Origin: Tillus elongatus
Lineage: Eukaryota; Arthropoda; Insecta; Coleoptera; Cleridae
Reading direction: 5' to 3'
NCBI GenBank assembly: GCA_964006375.1
Contig: OZ023267.1
Coordinates: 16,255,471 to 16,319,470, forward strand
Length of the DNA stretch: 64,000 nucleotides
The notes under the pieces were generated by a model. The model saw only the letters and a list, made by a program, of their open reading frames with translations. It did no database searches and was not told the DNA's origin. Numbering within the stretch: the first letter of the stretch is position 1; each line of letters starts with the position of its first letter. A program made the position numbers and the translations under genes. Positions 12,151 to 24,207 of this stretch are shown here, piece after piece.

Positions 12151-13585
12151 GACAGAAACCAACGTCACCCATTAGGGGTTGCTACAAATTGTACTCCTCT
12201 GCTAATAACGAACGTAGTCAATGCGGAGGTTAATAAGATTCCACAGCATACTATTGTTGTCGTAATATTTGAAAGACAATGGTTTCAGTAAAGTAAACAT
12301 ATGCGTATATTTTGATTTACAAAAAAAGTAAATTACGCATTTCAGCGTTTTTGGTGATTTTTTTTAAAAGAAATCACTAATGAGGAGATAACCATCGTTA
12401 GCCAAGACAATCGGCCTGGCAACTCGGACTCGGAATTAACAAAGTAAGTGCAACAAAATTGGTATGGTACTCAGGTTTATGCCATTAAAAGTAAATTAAG
12501 TACCAAAAAAGTTAGGTGTTTTGCTCAAAACGTCCAAGTCGTGATTTAAAACGTCAAATTTGGCAAAATTTAGGCTAAGAACCTAAAACTAATACGGGTT
12601 ATATAAAGAAAATATCGTAGGAAGAATATTTTGGAGACACTGGAGTCTTAGCTTCCACCGCCATTGTCCTTCATTTTACTAAACTGTTTCCAGAAAATTC
12701 ATTTCAAACAGACCCTTTCTCTGATGCTTTGGCAGTAGTTTCAGCTGTAGACTTTATCGTTTAATGGTATATAAGTTTTTGCGAATTTTCGTGAAAAATC
12801 AATAATGATCGATCAATATATCCGTTATTATACAAGATACAAGGAAAATTTTATACATTAATTATAGAGTGTCTTGAGCTACATCTTAAAAAAATATTTC
12901 TACACTCACAGGATGGCCCATAAGTGGCTGGTGATAAAAAATTCTTTTTATTTTAATTGACCACGCCTATGCTATTGAATTCTTGAATTTTCCATCGAAA
13001 TATAATGCATGCTTGCAAGAAAAGAATTTCAGGACACAGGAAGTGCGTTATTGTAGCGAATTTTCATTAAATTCCTCAAATTTGAATGCCTCAATTTGCT
13101 ATTAACCTATAAGGTTCGTTGGCCAAGAAACCAGTTTTTCGGGAACATTTTGAGTTTGTTTTCAGAAATTTTTGTACATTTTCAAAGAATAAAGTTACGT
13201 TGATGAAACTCGCCACATTGTTTCTACTATATAGGTTATACTGGTAACCAAATTTGATGCCAGCTTCCCTTTAAAAAAACACATATGTGCTATTAAAAAC
13301 ATGTTTATGAAGATTCACTACCAAAACGCACTTGCTGTGTCCAGACTTTCTGTTATTACGTCACAAACCCTTATTCTGAATTTTGTGCGTTGCTTTAACA
13401 TAAGCCATTATGTTCTATTATTTATAAGAATGAAAGGCTATTAAAATAGACCAATACGTATCGTAATTTGCATTTCGTAACTCGTATCTGCAATTTTTCT
13501 TGAGAGCATCCTTATAAAATATCGTTAGTGACAGTTTCGTAGGACCTAATAACTGGAAGAATAAATAAAGTAAAGTAATTTACCG

Positions 13586-13738
13586 TCAGGTCATGACACT
13601 GTGTAGCTTATGCAGATTGGTGAGGGTGGTGATGTCGTTGGGTTGTAGTCGCAGAGCCTCCCTGTAACTGTCGGCCGCTTCATTGTACTTTCCGTTCAAG
13701 TGGAGGATGGCTCCAAGATTTGTGTGACTACGGGCGTC
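13586..13738 (-). CDS. TMTC-like TPR protein, last coding exon with stop
   Basis: This 153-nt minus-strand exon is entered in phase 0 after an acceptor ttttcgttgcag at 13739-13750. It encodes 50 residues and a TGA stop at 13586-13588. The peptide starts DARSHTNLGAILHLNGKYNE and ends LTNLHKLHSVMT. The motif NLGAILH-NG-Y-EAA-SY-EALRLQP is a textbook TPR (small residues at positions 8 and 20, Pro at 32). The tail T-T-NL-KL resembles the conserved C-terminus of TMTC1/TMTC2 proteins. The intron separating it from the previous exon (13739-16849) is filled with LINE remnants. No poly(A) signal could be assigned with confidence downstream. Confidence 0.87.
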   Translation of the reverse strand, partial: DARSHTNLGAILHLNGKYNEAADSYREALRLQPNDITTLTNLHKLHSVMT

Positions 13739-13739
13739 C

Positions 13740-14280
13740 TGCAACGAAAATTTGTGCTAGAGAAAGGGCTTAGATGGGACTTAAACAACAAGAAGTCACT
13801 TCTGTAAAGAACACTCATTAAAGGGTTTATGGGTGGCAATAATGCATTAAGCGATTACGACATAAATCTTAGTTCAAATTTTAGTTTGACATTTAATATC
13901 TCTGATATTATATTCTGGGCCCCTTATTACAGACCGCATTATAACTCGGAACAAATACTTCAACTTAGTTTATAAAGGGGGAAGATAATTCCAACAAATT
14001 TATATTGTTGTCGTTCTTGATTAATATCTGTTCATGTTTCTTCAATTAGGGAATGAGTCTCACAAATTAGATTAACTGTTCTTATCTTTAAAAGTAAAAG
14101 GCAACTGAAAAAAACACTACAAAAATATAATTACATTAAAACCAATTAAATTGATATGTCAAAGCCTATTCCTACAATATACAGGGTATCTGGTAACATT
14201 AAGTATTTATAGCCAGAGGCAGAACACAAAAAAACTTTAAAGCTTTCAAAATACACCTGTTTAGGGTCAAGAAAATCCTA
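13740..14280. other. Intronic stretch, nothing recognised
   Basis: This AT-rich intron sequence lies immediately upstream (in gene sense) of the last exon. A short R-type terminal motif (gacgcagcaagtgcgt) occurs at 14281-14296. No other element was identified. Confidence 0.4.
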
Positions 14281-14324
14281 GACGCAGCAAGTGCGTCATA
14301 ATAATAGTAATAGTAATAATAATA

Positions 14325-15292
14325 ATTTAGCTTTAGCCCTTACTTTGTTTCTTCGCCACATCAATGACCTCCTCTCTACCACATCCAACCCGGTTCACAG
14401 TTACGCGGACGACAGCACCCTCCACGCAAATATACAATATTCTAAGCTTGTCTCATTACCCCAATTAGATGAGGATCTCAAACTCCTGGAGGGTTCTGTC
14501 CCTGTGGATCTTCAAAAAAATATTAGACTGGGGAAGTAGAAATCTTGTACAAATCCATCAAATCTCAGTCTTGCTTTCTATTTCATAAGAGATATACCAG
14601 CCCTAGACCCATCACCATGAACAACCAAGTTATTCAAAGTAATGGGTCCTTTTCACTTGTTGGCATTTCTGTGGATCGAAATCTCAATTGGCATCAACAT
14701 GTCACAATTGCAGAAGCAGCTGTTAAGAAATTAGGTTTCCTCTTACGGGCTCGCAAATACTCTTCACCAGCTAATCTCTATACCTTATATACTTCAAATA
14801 TAAGGCCAAACCTCGAATACTGGTCCCACATCTGGGGTGCCGCTGTCACTTCTTCACTCGCTATCCTTTCACCATTCAGAAGAGAGCTATGCGTCTCATT
14901 GGTGACCCTACCCTCACCCAAAGGCTGCTGTCTCTTGCACACCGACGTGCCGTTGGTGACCTCTCATTCTTTTATAGATATCTGCACGGGCACTGCTCAG
15001 AGGAGTTTTCTTCCATAGTTCCTCAACCTGCTATCCCCAACCGATCTACCAGGGGAACAGAGCAAATGCATCCTTTTACTGTGCAAATCACCAGATTTAG
15101 AACATCTTGTTCTTTTGTTCCGAGAACTTTAAAGTTGTGGAATTCCTTGCCGGCACATGTTTTTTCTTCTCCTCGGAACCTTGCAACCTTCAAGTCCAGA
15201 ATTAACAAGTTGCCTTTTTCCTCCTTGTCGACACCCACGGTACGATTTTATTTAGGCTGTAAGCCCTCGTGGTGAGTTGTTGAAATATAAAG
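14325..15292 (+). mobile_element. CR1-like LINE, copy B (3' fragment)
   Basis: This 5'-truncated copy begins inside RT motif B (LALALTLFLRHINDLLSTTS) and retains HSYADDSTLH. It then carries GISVDRNLNWHQHVT, YTLYTSNIRPNLEYWSHIWG, SFVPRTLKLWNSLPAHVF and FKSRINKLPFSSLSTPTVRF to the 3' end (ccctcgtggtgagttgttga). A (taa/tag)n tract at 14297-14326 sits at the 5' junction. Frameshifts separate the open segments at 14291-14539, 14545-15018 and 14889-15275. Confidence 0.83.
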
Positions 15293-15369
15293 AAAATGCA
15301 ATTTATTAGAACTGCTCCGTAGATCTCTACAAGATATCGCAAATAGTAAAAACACAAAAAACTGCTTAT

Positions 15370-16680
15370 CAAGGCTGAAATTTAAAATTGAAATACTCGT
15401 CCACGGAATAAAGAGAATGCTCTCTAAAAAACGATTTCAACGTAAGCTTAAACTGCCTGGGGCCGCTTAAATTTTTGACGCTGTCAGGTAAATGATTATA
15501 TAAGCATATTGCAGTGTTGCGAGGTGCCCGCTTAATCTGTTCAATCGTATAAGGGGGAACGCAGAACTCTTTAGCCTGTCTTGTTGCATACGTTGTAACC
15601 CCAGGCACTAAAAATTGCGATATTTTTTCTGACATAACAAAGCGCCTCAAGCACATATAGCCACGTCACTGTTAAAATTCCATACCGTATCAATAATGGT
15701 CTACAAGATTAGGAAGACGGCAGGCCAAACATGGTGCGGACGAGTCTCTTCTGCATCAACAGAACCCTCCTCAGATGCACACAGCCGCTCCAACACAGGA
15801 AACGGTTGACACTACCATAGTAGCATGTCAACAACGCCTGAGCACTCAAGGAATCCCTCAGCTGCAACAACGCATAATTCCTAGATGCAAGAGAGGCCAC
15901 CACATGGTCAACATGGACATTCCATGATAAGTTAGAATCCCGATGGAGCGCCAAAAACTTTATAGGCGTGCCTTGTCTTATTGAACCGTTGTCAGATCTC
16001 ACATATAGGCCAAGAGGCGGATGTACACCCACCGAAGAAAAAATAAGCATTTCAGTCTTCCGCGTGTTGATAACCAGACCATTTCGCGAACACCAGGCTG
16101 ACACCTGAGACACCCACACATTAGCTGCAGCACCAAGCTCTTCAAAACGTTCTCCTGAGATTGTAGCAGTGGTGTCATCTACGTACAAAGTTAAGTGGTA
16201 TTGCGGGAGATCATAAACAATATCGTTAAGGAGAATTGTAAACAAAACAGGGCCCAATATGCTGCCCTGCGGCACGCCGCGCGTCACGGCTGAGAATCCA
16301 GACAATAGTTCTTACCTGCCTGTCGTATACTGACAGGTAGCTTTCTAACAATAAATATGCATTTTCTCTTATGCCATAATTTATGCAATAAAAAGGAATG
16401 GTTGACGCATCAAACGCTTTCGAAATGTCGGAGAACAGCCCGACGGATTTGGACATACTATTTATGTAATACAAGACTGTCAAGTAAGTGCTAAGCTCGG
16501 CATCCTGAGTTGACAGCCGCCTACGAAAGCCAAATTTGCACGAAGACAGCAAATTGTGTCTCTCCAAATAGGATCCGAGTCTTGGCAGAAATGCCTTTTC
16601 AAAGATCTCAGCAAAAATCGAAAGCAGCGCAATCGCCCTGTAGTTGTGCAAAATATTATCTGGAAAGAAGACTTTTTATT
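15370..16680 (-). mobile_element. LINE reverse transcriptase fragment (CR1/L2-like)
   Basis: On the minus strand: YRAIALLSIFAEIFEKAFLP at about 16645, CKFGFRRRLSTQDAE, VGLFSDISKAFD, then (after a frame change near 16300) TRGVPQGSILGPVLFTILLN and LYVDDTTATISG (YVDD). After that come INTRKTEMLIFSS, KFLALHRDSNLSWNVHVDHV and a C-terminal piece, RAPRNTAICLYNHLPDSVKN, to 15369. Endonuclease and the first RT motif are missing (5' truncation near 16680). The fragment lies in the last intron of the TMTC-like gene, on the same strand as the gene. The clade is uncertain. Confidence 0.78.
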
Positions 16681-16849
16681 GACCATTTAATTTTGATTAG
16701 ATTTGATTTGATGTAAGATACTCGTACATCATTTACTAACGCTATGAATGTTAGACGCAATTCTGTTTTTTTTTAAGTAAAAACAGATATAATTAATGCC
16801 TGTGAGAGACTCTCCTAATCCCACTGTGACAATAAGTTAAAATACTTAC

Positions 16850-17028
16850 CGTGGGCTTAAGTGCGACCGCTTGCCTGTACCAGATCTCAGAATCCTGATG
16901 TCGTCCAGCCTGTCTCATCGCCGTTGCGGCAGCCACAGCCAACTCATAATCCCTGGGCCGTAACTCAGCCGCCTTCTCATACATCTCCGCCGCTTCCTTG
17001 TACCGTCGCCTAGATGCCAGGAATTCAC
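16850..17028 (-). CDS. TMTC-like TPR protein, penultimate exon
   Basis: This 179-nt minus-strand exon has an acceptor ttttgcag at 17029-17036 and a donor gtaagtatt at 16849-16841. Two bases complete the Gly codon of the preceding exon; then come 59 residues starting EFLASRRRYKEAAEMYEKAA and ending YRQAVALKPT, with a phase 0 end. It holds two TPR helical pairs (Y-EAAEMYEKAAEL-P, then ELAVAAATAMRQAG-H-DSEIWYRQAVAL-P). It is GC-rich compared with the flanking introns. Joined to its neighbours it gives a continuous TPR solenoid of the TMTC1/TMTC2 type. OGT or another TPR protein is the alternative, but the order of segments up to the stop codon fits TMTC best. Confidence 0.87.
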
Positions 17029-17108
17029 CTGCAAAATTAACACTTTACTTGCTCTCTCTCTAACAACAAAATATGGTCTCATTAAACTAATAGCAGATTT
17101 ATCTTGCT

Positions 17109-17131
17109 GTGTGTGTGTGTGTGTGTGTGTT
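17109..17131. repeat. (GT)n microsatellite
   Basis: About 11 GT units lie in the intron shortly upstream (gene sense) of the penultimate exon. Confidence 0.95.
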
Positions 17132-17139
17132 TCTCATGA

Positions 17140-17765
17140 AGAAGAATGGCTGCTGACGTAAGCTCCGTTGCGGTGGTCATATGCTTCTCGTCTAATAGGT
17201 ATTAGGGGGGATTTTGCTGCATACATTTATTCTAGTTATGTGAGTTGTGTGAGGGGCTGTGTTAAAATCCGAGAGGATTACATGCGTTATGTTGTTCATT
17301 CAGTTGAAAACATACATCAAGACGAATTATTTAACAAGCTACATTTTATTATGAGACGAGGATTAATTTTGCCTTAACTCGTTGAAAATATTTCAGAGAA
17401 AAGAACAATTATGTGCAGCAGTTAATTCTAATTACGCTCCAACCACTAGGTACGTATATTCCAGGCGCAGCGACGCCATTTTACGTTGCTGGTATCTTAG
17501 AATGCTTACGGAGTTATGTGGAGAAGATCAAAATAAATAATCAAAATTTATAGTTGCCTTGGTTAAGACCAGTTTGGATTAAAATACGGTTAAGGAACTA
17601 GAGAAGCATGTTTCCGGTAATTGAAAGAATAAGAGGAAGCAGGTTTAACAAAAACAAATATATGTTTATTGCTTTCGTAGGCCTGGGAATAGCATCCGAT
17701 AAAGGGTTTGTTTGTAAGAACACATTTAACTCGGACAATATACAGATGTTCACAAGTTTGGTGAG
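17140..17765. other. Intronic stretch, nothing recognised
   Basis: The composition is mixed. A 69-codon open frame (17168-17377) has no recognisable domain. No element termini were seen. Confidence 0.35.
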
Positions 17766-17769
17766 TGAA

Positions 17770-20395
17770 CATTATTGAAGCGATTGGTAGGTGGTAGTGA
17801 AATTTTCCTTTACGTGATAGTAAAGGATCTTTTTCACGCCCGAGGAGGTACCACCCCATACATCAAGGGGCCGGTGAAAACTCAACGGACGTTTCCGGTT
17901 CTGGTGTATAAGTCGGTTTCCCTTATAAACAAAAATGATGATGGCTACTCCTTGTACAAAAGACTCCGGATATAAAATACCCCAGCATTCGGATATCGGG
18001 CAGAGGGGTGTCCACGGGGCGCTGGCATCAAGATTTAACATATCCTTCTGGAATATATGTGGCCTAAATTCTAACCTGAACTCCGTCCACCATTTGCTCC
18101 AGGCTAATAGGCCCAAACTCTTTTTCCTCACCGAAAACCAAATCAGTGCCAAAACAGCCTCTAATCACCTTAATGTCACGGTGTATCTGCTCCTTAATTC
18201 CTTTAGATTGCATGCAGGTGTGTGCGCATACGTCCGTAGCAATCTACCCTGCACCAGACTCCCCTATTTTGAAGCCGGAAGAAAAAACAATTCACCTGTT
18301 GCATTTACCGGTCATCTTCTGACAACAACTTTGTCCAGCTCTTCGACTACCTTTCTGGAAAACCCGATCATCACATTTCTGAATATCCTTTTTCCGATGT
18401 CACTATTCTTGGTGACTTCAATGTTCGAAATAAGGAATGGCTAGGATCTTCAAAAACCGATCCACAAGGGAGAGCAGCGGAAGCCTTCGCAGTCAGCAAT
18501 TCTTTAACCAATATGGTTCAGCAGCCTACGTACTTTCCTCGCATCCCAACACACATCTCAAATCCCTTGGATCTCCTTCTTACTATAAAACCTGAATGCT
18601 ATAAGACATCAGTCACCGCCCCCCTTGGTCGCTCAGACCACGGCATGGTCACTGCTTCCTGCGCAATGCAACCCGAGGTCACACAGTCATCACACTCACG
18701 TATCGTTTCGCACTACAACTCCGCGAACTGGGATGAAATGCGGGATTACTTTTCCTCATTTCCATGGGTGTCTGTCTGCTTTTTCTCACCGAAATCATCC
18801 AGGCTGGCATGAAATTATTTATTTCACGTACACAGAAAACCTCTTCAGCCACTCAAAAGCCCTGGTTCTCTAAATCCTGTGACAAGGCCAGAGTTGGAAA
18901 GGTCAAAGCTCACAAAACGCTTCTACAAAATCCCAGTCAAGAAAACCGTCAATCATTTAACGATGCAATAAACCGCTATGTTCGCATTCATTTAAGATAA
19001 AAAACTCATTTAATAACCACATCAAAAACAAAGTCCTCTCAAGTTCCAACGACAGCAAACCTTCTGGACTCTTGCTAAATCTATTGTGAATAATTTCTGC
19101 AAGAGCACGTTGCCACCTCTTGTTTGAGGGGATGAAATTGTTTTTGCCGCCCTGGGCAAGGCTGAACTTTTTGCCTTGTTGTTCGCCGGCAATTCTACTC
19201 TCAACCCACCTCCAAATGTTCAACCACCAACAGCCCCTAATATCGCGGATAAAACGACGAATATCCTTTTCAAAACTAAAAAGGTACGAAATATGCTCTC
19301 TTCTCTTAATACCAGAAAAGCCTCTAGCCTTGACGAGATCCCAGCACTTGTTCTCAAAAAATGCGCACCAGAACTTGCTCCTGTCCTGACTCGTGTGTTT
19401 CAGACATCTTACAATAGAGGCATATTCCCTAGTAACTGGAAAACTGCTCAAGTACAACCTGTCCCCAATAAGGGATCCAAAGCGCTTCACAGTTACGCGG
19501 ACGACAGCACCCTCTACTCAAATATACAATATTCTAAGCCTGTCTCTTTAGCCCAATTAGATGAGGATCACAGACTCATGGTGGGTTCTGTCTCTGTGGA
19601 TCGCCAAAAAATATTAGACTGGGGAAGCAGAAATCTTGTGCAATTCAACTCCACCAAATCTCAGTCTTGCTTTCTATCTCATAAGAGATACACCAGCCCT
19701 AGACCCGTCACAATGAACAACCAAGTTATTCAAAGTAATGAGTCCTTTTCACTTGTGGGCATTTCTGTGGATAGAAATCTCAATTGGCACCAACATGTCA
19801 CATCAATTACGGAAACGGCTGCTAAGAGATTTGGTTTCCTCTTCCAGGCACGAAAATACTTTTCACAAGCTAATGACTATACATTATATACTTCACAAAT
19901 AAGGCCAAACCTCGAATACTGCTCTCACATTTGGGGTGCTGCTGCCGCTTCTACACTCGCTATCCTGGGCTCCATTCAGAAGAGAGCTATACGTCTCATT
20001 GGTGACCCTACCCTCACCCAAAGGCTTCCTTTTCTTGCCCACTGACGTTGGTGACCTCTCTATTTTATAGATATCTGCACGGGCACTGCTCAGAGGAGCT
20101 TTCTTCCGTAGTTCCTCCACCTGCTGCCCCCCAACAGATCTACCAGGGGAACAGAGCTAATGCAACCTTTTACTGTCCAGGTAACCAGACAGAACATATT
20201 ATTATGCCCGCTCTTTTGTCCCGAGGACTTCCAAATTGTGGAATTCCTTGCCGACACAGGTTTTTCCTTCTCCTCCGAACCTCCAAACCTTCAAGTCCAG
20301 AAATAACAAGTTACCTCTTTCCTCCTTGTCGACACACACGGTACGATAGTTTTTAGGCTATGAGCCTTCGTGGTGTGTTGTTGAAAAAAAAAAGT
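17770..20395 (+). mobile_element. CR1-like LINE, copy C (endonuclease-bearing, RT deleted)
   Basis: This copy contains the APE-type endonuclease: FNISFWNICGLNSNLNSVHH at 18030-18090, DFNVRNKEWLGSS at about 18418, and LGRSDHGMVTASC with the SDH motif at about 18630. The linker NWDEMRDYFSSFPWVSVCF follows, with TRKASSLDEIPALVLKKCAP and NRGIFPSNWKTAQVQPVPNK. NKGSKAL then joins directly to HSYADDSTLYSNIQYSK, so the core RT motifs between RT1 and YADD are deleted (compare copy A). The rest is present to the 3' end, IIMPALLSRGLPNCGIPCRH in a shifted frame, with tail gtgttgttgaaaaaaaaaa. Many frameshifts. The exact 5' end is not resolved. Confidence 0.85.
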
Positions 20396-20399
20396 GTTT

Positions 20400-21640
20400 T
20401 GGTCCTAAACCACAAGCAACATTTTTTACTTTCTTTAGCCACTCTTCCCGTGGCTTCACAAGTGCTTGTGTTAGTGAAGTTTCTTCAAAAGGTCACTCAT
20501 GAAGCGATCCGGAAAACATATTTTCAAATGAGCGCGAACTAGGCCACCTAATTATTTGATTAACATTTTTGGATTATGATTATCATTTTAGACCTGATTA
20601 GCGTTACTTTGAATTTAAAAAGATGCAGGTGTTATGACCCACATAATATGTCTCAAACATTAGAATTATGTCATGATAATAGGTCGGTTATATATAAAAT
20701 GACTATACGTTAAAAACAATATAACAGAAATAACTTGTGCTTTATTTCTCTATAAGCACATTTAGGAAATTCTTGGCATTTCATTTTCTGCAAAAAAAGT
20801 GCACAACCTATCATATATTATTTTCATTTTCCTCAAAATCGTAATAACAATAAACTTCAAACTATATTGCAGGTAGTAAATTACTCTCGACATTTTACGG
20901 GCAATAAGAACAAAACAATAAAACCTGGAAGTAGTCCATATGTGAGGATTATTATTTTCGTGTTATTTTTTTTCCTCCCCTTTAAAACAAACAAGTCGTA
21001 GACTGGTGCAGATGCGCGAGGAAAGCCATTTGACCTCGAAGATCATGGAAGGGGTCTCCTTTCCATTTTTATAGTTATCATTCATGTAGCAATTTAGTTA
21101 ATGTCCTAGCAAGTTTGTGCAATTGCCGTGGATACAGCCAGTTTTCAGGAAGGAACTTCCCCAATAAATAAACTTGACGACAATGAAGCAGCATAGCGAA
21201 CTATACGTACAAGCGGGGCCGTTAAAATTTCAAATGCAAATAATATTCGTTTAAGTATACTATTTGAAGAGCAATCTTTTTATTGTCGGATTTGGGTGTG
21301 ATTTTCCTTTACTTCTCTTTTTCTGTATATTCGCTAGGCTATGGAGCCGAAATGAAATTCTACAGTCATAAAAGAGATTCGCCGGCGTATGCTGTACTAG
21401 GAAATCGCAGGCCTCCATATCCTGGGATATGTTGGGTTGTATGTTGGTAATATCGAGGAAATTAATGTTGGTAGCTGGCTAAGATATATTATATACGTAT
21501 ATATGCTACCCGTTCCAAAAACTGTCGAACTTTTAAACGAGATTTTTCCTTTGTGTGCTTTAGGAGATATATACGAATATAAACATATTGTAATCCATAC
21601 GTATGTTTACATACCGGGTGTCATATTTTATTGGCGCACT
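20400..21640. other. Intronic stretch, nothing recognised
   Basis: AT-rich with scattered GC-richer patches (about 21000-21200, 21340-21420). No recognisable coding domain, TIR or repeat unit. Confidence 0.35.
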
Positions 21641-21655
21641 ATGTTTTTTTAAAAA

Positions 21656-22917
21656 TATTTCAACAACACACCACGAGGGCTTATAGCCTAAATACTTGAA
21701 GGTTTAGAGGTTCGGAGGAGAAGGAAAAACATGTGGCGGCAAGGAATTCCGCAACTTGGAAGTCCTCGGGACAAAAGAGCGGGCAAAATGTCTATGTCTG
21801 GCGACGTGGACAGTAAAAGGGTGCATTCGCTCTGTTCCCCTGGTAGATCTGTTGGGGGCAGCAGGTGGAGGAACTATGGAAGAAAGCTCCTCTGAGCAGT
21901 GCCCGTGCAGATATCTACAAAAGGGAGAGAGGTCAACAACGGCACGTCGGTGGGCAAGCGAAGGCAACCTTTCGGTGAGGGTAAGGTCACCGGTAAGACG
22001 TATAGCTATCTTTTAAATGGAGTCCAGAATAGCGAGTGTAGAAGCGGCAGCTGCACCGCAGATGTGGGAGCAGTATTCGAGGTTTGGCCTTATTTGCGAA
22101 GTATATAAGGTATAAAAATTATCTGGTGAAAAGTATTTGCGAGCCTGGAAGAGGAACCCTAATTTCTTAGCTGTCACTTCTGCAATTGATGTGACATGTT
22201 GGTGCCAATTGAGATTTCGATCCACAGAAATTCCAACAAGTGGAAAGGACTCGTTACTTTGAATAACTTGCTTGTTCATTGTGATGGGTCTAGGGCTGGT
22301 GTATCTCTTATGAGAAAGAAAGCAAGACTGAGATTTGGTGGGGTTGAATTATACAAGTGTTCTACTTCCCCAGTCTAATATTTTTTGGAGATCCACGGAG
22401 ACAGAACCCTCCATTAATCTGCGATCCTCATCTATTTGTGCTAAAGAGACAGGCTTAGAATATTGTATATTTGAGTGGAGGGTGCTGTCGTTCGCGTAAC
22501 TGTGAACTGGGTTGGATGTGCTAGGGATGAGGTCATTTGATGTGGAGAAGAAACAAAGTAAGGGCTAAAGCTGAACCTTGAGGAACTCCTGCATTAATTG
22601 GATACAGTTTAGAGCAATGGCCATCCACGACAACACAAATGCTCCGGTTGGAGAGAAAATTTGCTGTCCAGGTACAGAGTTTTGGTGGTAGGCCATAGGC
22701 AGGAAGTTTATTAAGCAGCGCTGCGTGTCAGACCTGGTCGAATGCTTTGGATATGTCCAGAGAGACAATCTGGGAAACACCGTGTATTTGCATAGACTTG
22801 TTTCAAGAATGAGTGACAAAGGAATGGACGTCGGCAGTCGATCTGCGCTGTCGGAATCCATACTGCCTGTCGTGGGTTAGACTGTTTTTTTCAAGAAATT
22901 TTAGAAATTCTGTGTTT
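21656..22917 (-). mobile_element. CR1-like LINE, copy D
   Basis: Minus-strand 3' portion of the same family as copies A-C. The 3' end is at 21656 (ccctcgtggtgtgttgttga inverted). It carries FVPRTSKLRNSLPPHVFPSP, GISVDRNLNWHQHVTSIAEV, FYTLYTSQIRPNLEYCSHIC, the SYA(N)DS region inverted near 22490, and PINAGVPQGSALAL-like sequence near 22590. It ends abruptly at about 22917, inside the QYGFRQRRST-like region. Frameshifted throughout. Confidence 0.83.
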
Positions 22918-23159
22918 CAGTGGTCTCAGCGTGCATGTGCCGCGACTTAGTGGTCCGTGGCATATTAGTTGTTTCTTGCATTGTTTTTATAATGAGGAAA
23001 ATCCGAGGTCGCAAGTTGTTTGCGTCAAGAGCCGGACCTACCTCGTTTGCTTGTGATGAAAAAGATAAGTGTTATGTAAATTTTCCGCTATTTCTTAATT
23101 TTAGATCGTTTGACAGTACTTCCTATGGCATGTTCTTTTTTAGCTGCATAAACTAGGGT

Positions 23160-23475
23160 ACTTATACTGCAATATTTTCACCGACAAACGGCTGACAGCA
23201 TGTCGAAGGCAATAAGTTTGGGAAGGACCTCACTCCTCGATGACGTTGAGGGTCATGAGGCTCTGAAAATGGTCTAAGACCTGATGTCTACATAGATCAG
23301 TAGAGATATGTCTTTCAAGACCGTCCTTCTGGAAAGGGAGGACTGGGAACGAAATCAAACAACTCTATTGAGGGCCGATCTCTGCTGGTACACTGACGGC
23401 TCCAAAACCGATCGGGGGGCAGGAGCTGGCGCATATAGGAGCAACACCGATGCAAGAATATTTGAAAGGAAGGTA
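23160..23475 (+). mobile_element. I/LOA-like LINE RNase H fragment
   Basis: The frame at 23308-23475 reads MSFKTVLLEREDWERNQTTL then LRADLCWYTDGSKTDRGAGA and GAYRSNTDARIFE. YTDGSK is the first catalytic motif of a LINE-encoded RNase H domain. The same region is present, also partial, in the element at 35329-36323 (there YSDSSKTNLG), so both belong to one family. Upstream sequence from about 23160 is in the same sense but has stops. The 3' half of RNase H is missing. Confidence 0.7.
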
Positions 23476-23559
23476 GCAAACATATTTTGGAATATTCTTA
23501 TTAAATGTTGTTATTAAATACTGGGACTTTCTTGTACTGACCAATGTATAATTTTTAGC

Positions 23560-24200
23560 AAACAAATAATAATAATAATAATTTATTACCAAAATGTCAC
23601 AAAAGCTTCTAAACACTGATTTTTATGAAAACATTAAAAAAAATCTGCGAAAATTGACTATTCTTTTTACAAAAAATTTGCCTAAAGAATGCATAAAATT
23701 CAAATTATATACCTAATCTGTAAATATGACAAAAAAATAGGAGAATTCAAAAAAATATTTCCAAAACTAGAGTTTGTAGGTATAGGGAATTGTTTAATTT
23801 GAAAAAAAACTGGGGTACGACAGTTATAATTTTTTCAAATTCAGTCACTATTTGAGAGCGTTCTATATACGGAATCTCCATTTTTTCGACAAATAGTATT
23901 AAACGAAAACATCTCTCAATACGACACTTTCATGAGACTCTCCTCTTGCATGGTAAATATAATTGAAAACCTCCTGATGAGTCATTTTCATAGAACTCCG
24001 ATTTCCATCGGTAAACACTCCGTATCACAATTTTTGATATGTTCCAAAATGTAAATGGAAAAACAATTGAAATGGCTCGACAACTATGGGAGATATAAAT
24101 GTTTTCTCCTTACAAGAATGCAATAACATTGGATGAAAAATGCAATAATGATAGAATAAATCTTCATTGATTGTTGTTGCCCTTACTTGCTGAAACTTGT
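23560..24200. other. Intronic stretch, nothing recognised
   Basis: AT-rich sequence beginning with a short (aat)n tract at about 23566-23583. No gene seen. Confidence 0.35.
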
Positions 24201-24207
24201 CCATACT

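Larger units (their letters stand above)
11015..13360. repeat. R repeat as a giant inverted duplication
   Basis: The arm at 11015-11850 runs from gtctggacgcagcaagtg to tttgacgttctgaggaaaac. It is present inverted at about 12515-13355, ending cacttgctgtgtccagac. The arms are ~840 bp and diverged by point changes and small indels. The ~660-bp core (11851-12514) is different sequence: Penelope-like termini plus a 5S-like patch. Each arm carries a MITE-like sub-unit of ~310 bp bounded by inverted copies of gcagcaagtgcgttatggta. Confidence 0.8.

Noticed and set aside
13586..17028. TPR exons as part of OGT or another TPR protein
   Set aside because: The order of TPR segments and the short C-terminal tail after the last TPR fit the TMTC1/TMTC2 type better; OGT has a long catalytic domain after its TPRs.
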